Part shown: one piece after another, positions 62,630 to 64,000 of the stretch | Layout of the letters: each line of letters begins with the position of its first letter | How positions within the stretch are numbered: the first letter of the stretch is position 1 | From: Microbulbifer sp. VAAF005 | GTDB taxonomy: Bacteria > Pseudomonadota > Gammaproteobacteria > Pseudomonadales > Cellvibrionaceae | NCBI RefSeq assembly: GCF_030012985.1 | Contig: NZ_CP120233.1 | Span: 434,001 to 498,000 of the forward strand | Length of the DNA stretch: 64,000 nucleotides | Reading direction: 5' to 3' | Made by a program: the position numbers and the translations under genes | The notes under the pieces: model-generated | Databases searched by the model: none | What the model was told of the DNA's origin: nothing | The model's input: the letters and a program-made list of their open reading frames with translations, nothing else

Positions 62630-64000
62630 ATGAATCCAGAGTTTTTAGGTGCGAGAGGTTCCAACACTGGTGATGATTTCCATGAGTGGTGGGCTCTTCG
62701 TTTAGCCTTACGATTGCTAGCCCCAGATACATCCTTAACGGCTGTAACAGTTGAAGGTATAAATCTTGATGATAAAAAGGGGCAAGAATTAACGGAATGG
62801 GATTCCGTTGATTGCGGTTTATTTTATGGTGGCCACACAGTAGAGAAAGCTGAAAAAGTTGTTATTGAGCAGTTAAAGTATTCCTCATCAATGCCTGAAA
62901 AAAACTGGACTGTTTCAGAACTAACAAGCTCCAAGTCGAAGTCTTCAAATAACAGCATTATCAAAGGGCTTGCTGATTCATTTAGTGCCGTATTAAAAAC
63001 CAGACCAGATCTGATAAGTGCTGATGCGCTAACAATCAGACTAGTCAGTAATCGCCCTATTGGTGCAGACCTTAAGAAATCACTTTCCGATACCAGCAAT
63101 AAGAAGCATGAAACGCTGAGAGTCGCCAGTGGTCTCAATAAAAGAAATTTCAAGAAATTTATTACGCTTTTTGACTTCTCTGATTGTGGTACGGGGTCTC
63201 GATTTGAGCAAGAAGAAAACGCGATTAATGAAATCTTAAATCTAACGGAGAGTGCTGATCGAGGGTTTGTGCTGGATTTGAAAGATCGTGTTCACAAGTT
63301 GATGCTACCGGAGGCTACAGGAAGTTATATCACTAAAGAAACAGTGCTGACATGGATGAATGTATCTGACCCTCTTGCTCTGTTCCCATGCCCTCCAAGG
63401 CTAAAGCTGGTTGAAAACCCAGTTAAAAGAAGTGCGGCTACAGCAATACAAGCTGCCATGATTAATGGTAATCAATTTGTCTGCCTACATGGAGAAGGTG
63501 GTAGTGGCAAGACAACCGTACTAAAACAGGTTGAAAATCTATTACCCAGCGGCTCAGTCATGATTACCTATGACTGTTATGGTGCGGGTACTTACATGGA
63601 TAGTGAGGCCTATCGGCATAGAGATAAAGATGCCTACTTGCAAATAATCAATGAGACATCAGCTCGGTTGCGTTTACCGCTTCTGATTAGTCCAGACTCT
63701 TCCATTGATTTTATCAAAGCCTTTTCTTTAAGAATTGAAACTGCAAGTGATGTTTTAAAGGCTCAATCGGGCGATGCATTGTTGGTCGTTGTCATTGATG
63801 CAGCGGATAATACAGTAACAGGTGCAAAACAGTGTAAACCAGAAGAAACCAGTTTTATTCATGAGCTAATTAAGGTCGGCAATCTACCGAGTAATGTAAG
63901 GCTGATGATTTCTGCGAGAACTGGACGTTTAGATTCGTTATCTATCCCTGCTAAGTACAGTTCAGTAGAAATTTCTAACTTCTCACTTGAAGAAACTGCA
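62630..64000 (+). CDS. Nuclease-STAND ATPase, Avs-like antiphage candidate (3' end outside window)
   Basis: 457 codons, open at the right edge. Residues 1-90 look like a PD-(D/E)XK nuclease of the Mrr/Cap4 sort: GARGSNTGDDFHEWWALRLA, E43, D58/D61 in EWDSVDCGLFY and the Q81-x-K83 motif in IEQLKYS. A linker is followed by a STAND/NACHT-type P-loop, CLHGEGGSGKTTVLKQ (Walker A, residues about 286-301), Walker B ALLVVVIDAADN and a sensor RLMISARTGR. Such nuclease-STAND proteins (Avs and relatives) sense phage proteins through a C-terminal repeat region, which is not in this window. Function is inferred from architecture. Confidence 0.8.
   Translation, partial: MNPEFLGARGSNTGDDFHEWWALRLALRLLAPDTSLTAVTVEGINLDDKKGQELTEWDSVDCGLFYGGHTVEKAEKVVIEQLKYSSSMPEKNWTVSELTSSKSKSSNNSIIKGLADSFSAVLKTRPDLISADALTIRLVSNRPIGADLKKSLSDTSNKKHETLRVASGLNKRNFKKFITLFDFSDCGTGSRFEQEENAINEILNLTESADRGFVLDLKDRVHKLMLPEATGSYITKETVLTWMNVSDPLALFPCPPRLKLVENPVKRSAATAIQAAMINGNQFVCLHGEGGSGKTTVLKQVENLLPSGSVMITYDCYGAGTYMDSEAYRHRDKDAYLQIINETSARLRLPLLISPDSSIDFIKAFSLRIETASDVLKAQSGDALLVVVIDAADNTVTGAKQCKPEETSFIHELIKVGNLPSNVRLMISARTGRLDSLSIPAKYSSVEISNFSLEETA

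Overview
The window looks like a chromosomal segment of a marine or halophilic gammaproteobacterium. The evidence is a complete ectoine/5-hydroxyectoine operon, a TonB-dependent receptor, MipA/OmpV and curlin-type surface proteins, a urea transporter and many insertion sequences. A Cellvibrionales/Microbulbifer-like host is plausible from gene content, but nothing here proves the genus. I saw no rRNA, tRNA or CRISPR array.

Layout. 1-6.9 kb: ectABC-ectD-ask_ect with a TPR protein and the start of a Na+/solute symporter, all on the minus strand, facing a divergent MarR-type regulator (EctR). 7-11.8 kb: FAD monooxygenase, cold-shock protein, a response regulator with a frameshifted histidine kinase, and an OmpV-like porin. 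11.9-19.4 kb: a mobile-element graveyard holding an IS30, two IS3 elements (one an internal deletion), two REP-associated (RAYT) transposase copies, an Rhs C-terminal tip with a possible immunity gene, an interrupted small gene, and remnants of a LysR regulator and a chloramphenicol acetyltransferase. 19.4-24.3 kb: an iron-type locus (PepSY membrane protein, TonB receptor with a Fur-like box, PfeRS-like two-component system). 24.5-28.5 kb: small metabolic genes, a 159-bp MITE and pseudogenes. 28.5-31.5 kb: anaerobic ribonucleotide reductase with its glycyl-radical segment on a separate small ORF, behind tandem NrdR boxes and an FNR/Anr box. 31.6-42.6 kb: azoreductase, a HIT/HD/DUF1963 gene chain, VanZ, a helicase/VRR-NUC repair pair, an orphan curlin-repeat protein and two paralogous membrane proteins. 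42.7-52.7 kb: a group 3b-type [NiFe] hydrogenase operon (hydB-cNMP protein-hydG-hydD-hydA-protease-hypA-hypF-hypC-hypD-hypE) with no hypB and a short HypA. 52.8-54 kb: an intact IS3. 54-61 kb: urea transporter, redox and detoxification genes, enoyl-CoA hydratase. 61-64 kb: accessory DNA ending in a partial nuclease-STAND ATPase resembling Avs-type antiphage proteins.

A cross-cutting observation is that six frameshifts in otherwise well-preserved genes (two in one kinase, one each in four other genes) are all repaired by adding one base to a homopolymer run. Undercalled homopolymers in the assembly are the simplest explanation and should be excluded before these genes are called pseudogenes. 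The strongest biological leads are the split NrdD with its stacked NrdR/FNR promoter, the hypB-less hydrogenase operon, and the nuclease-STAND gene at the right edge.
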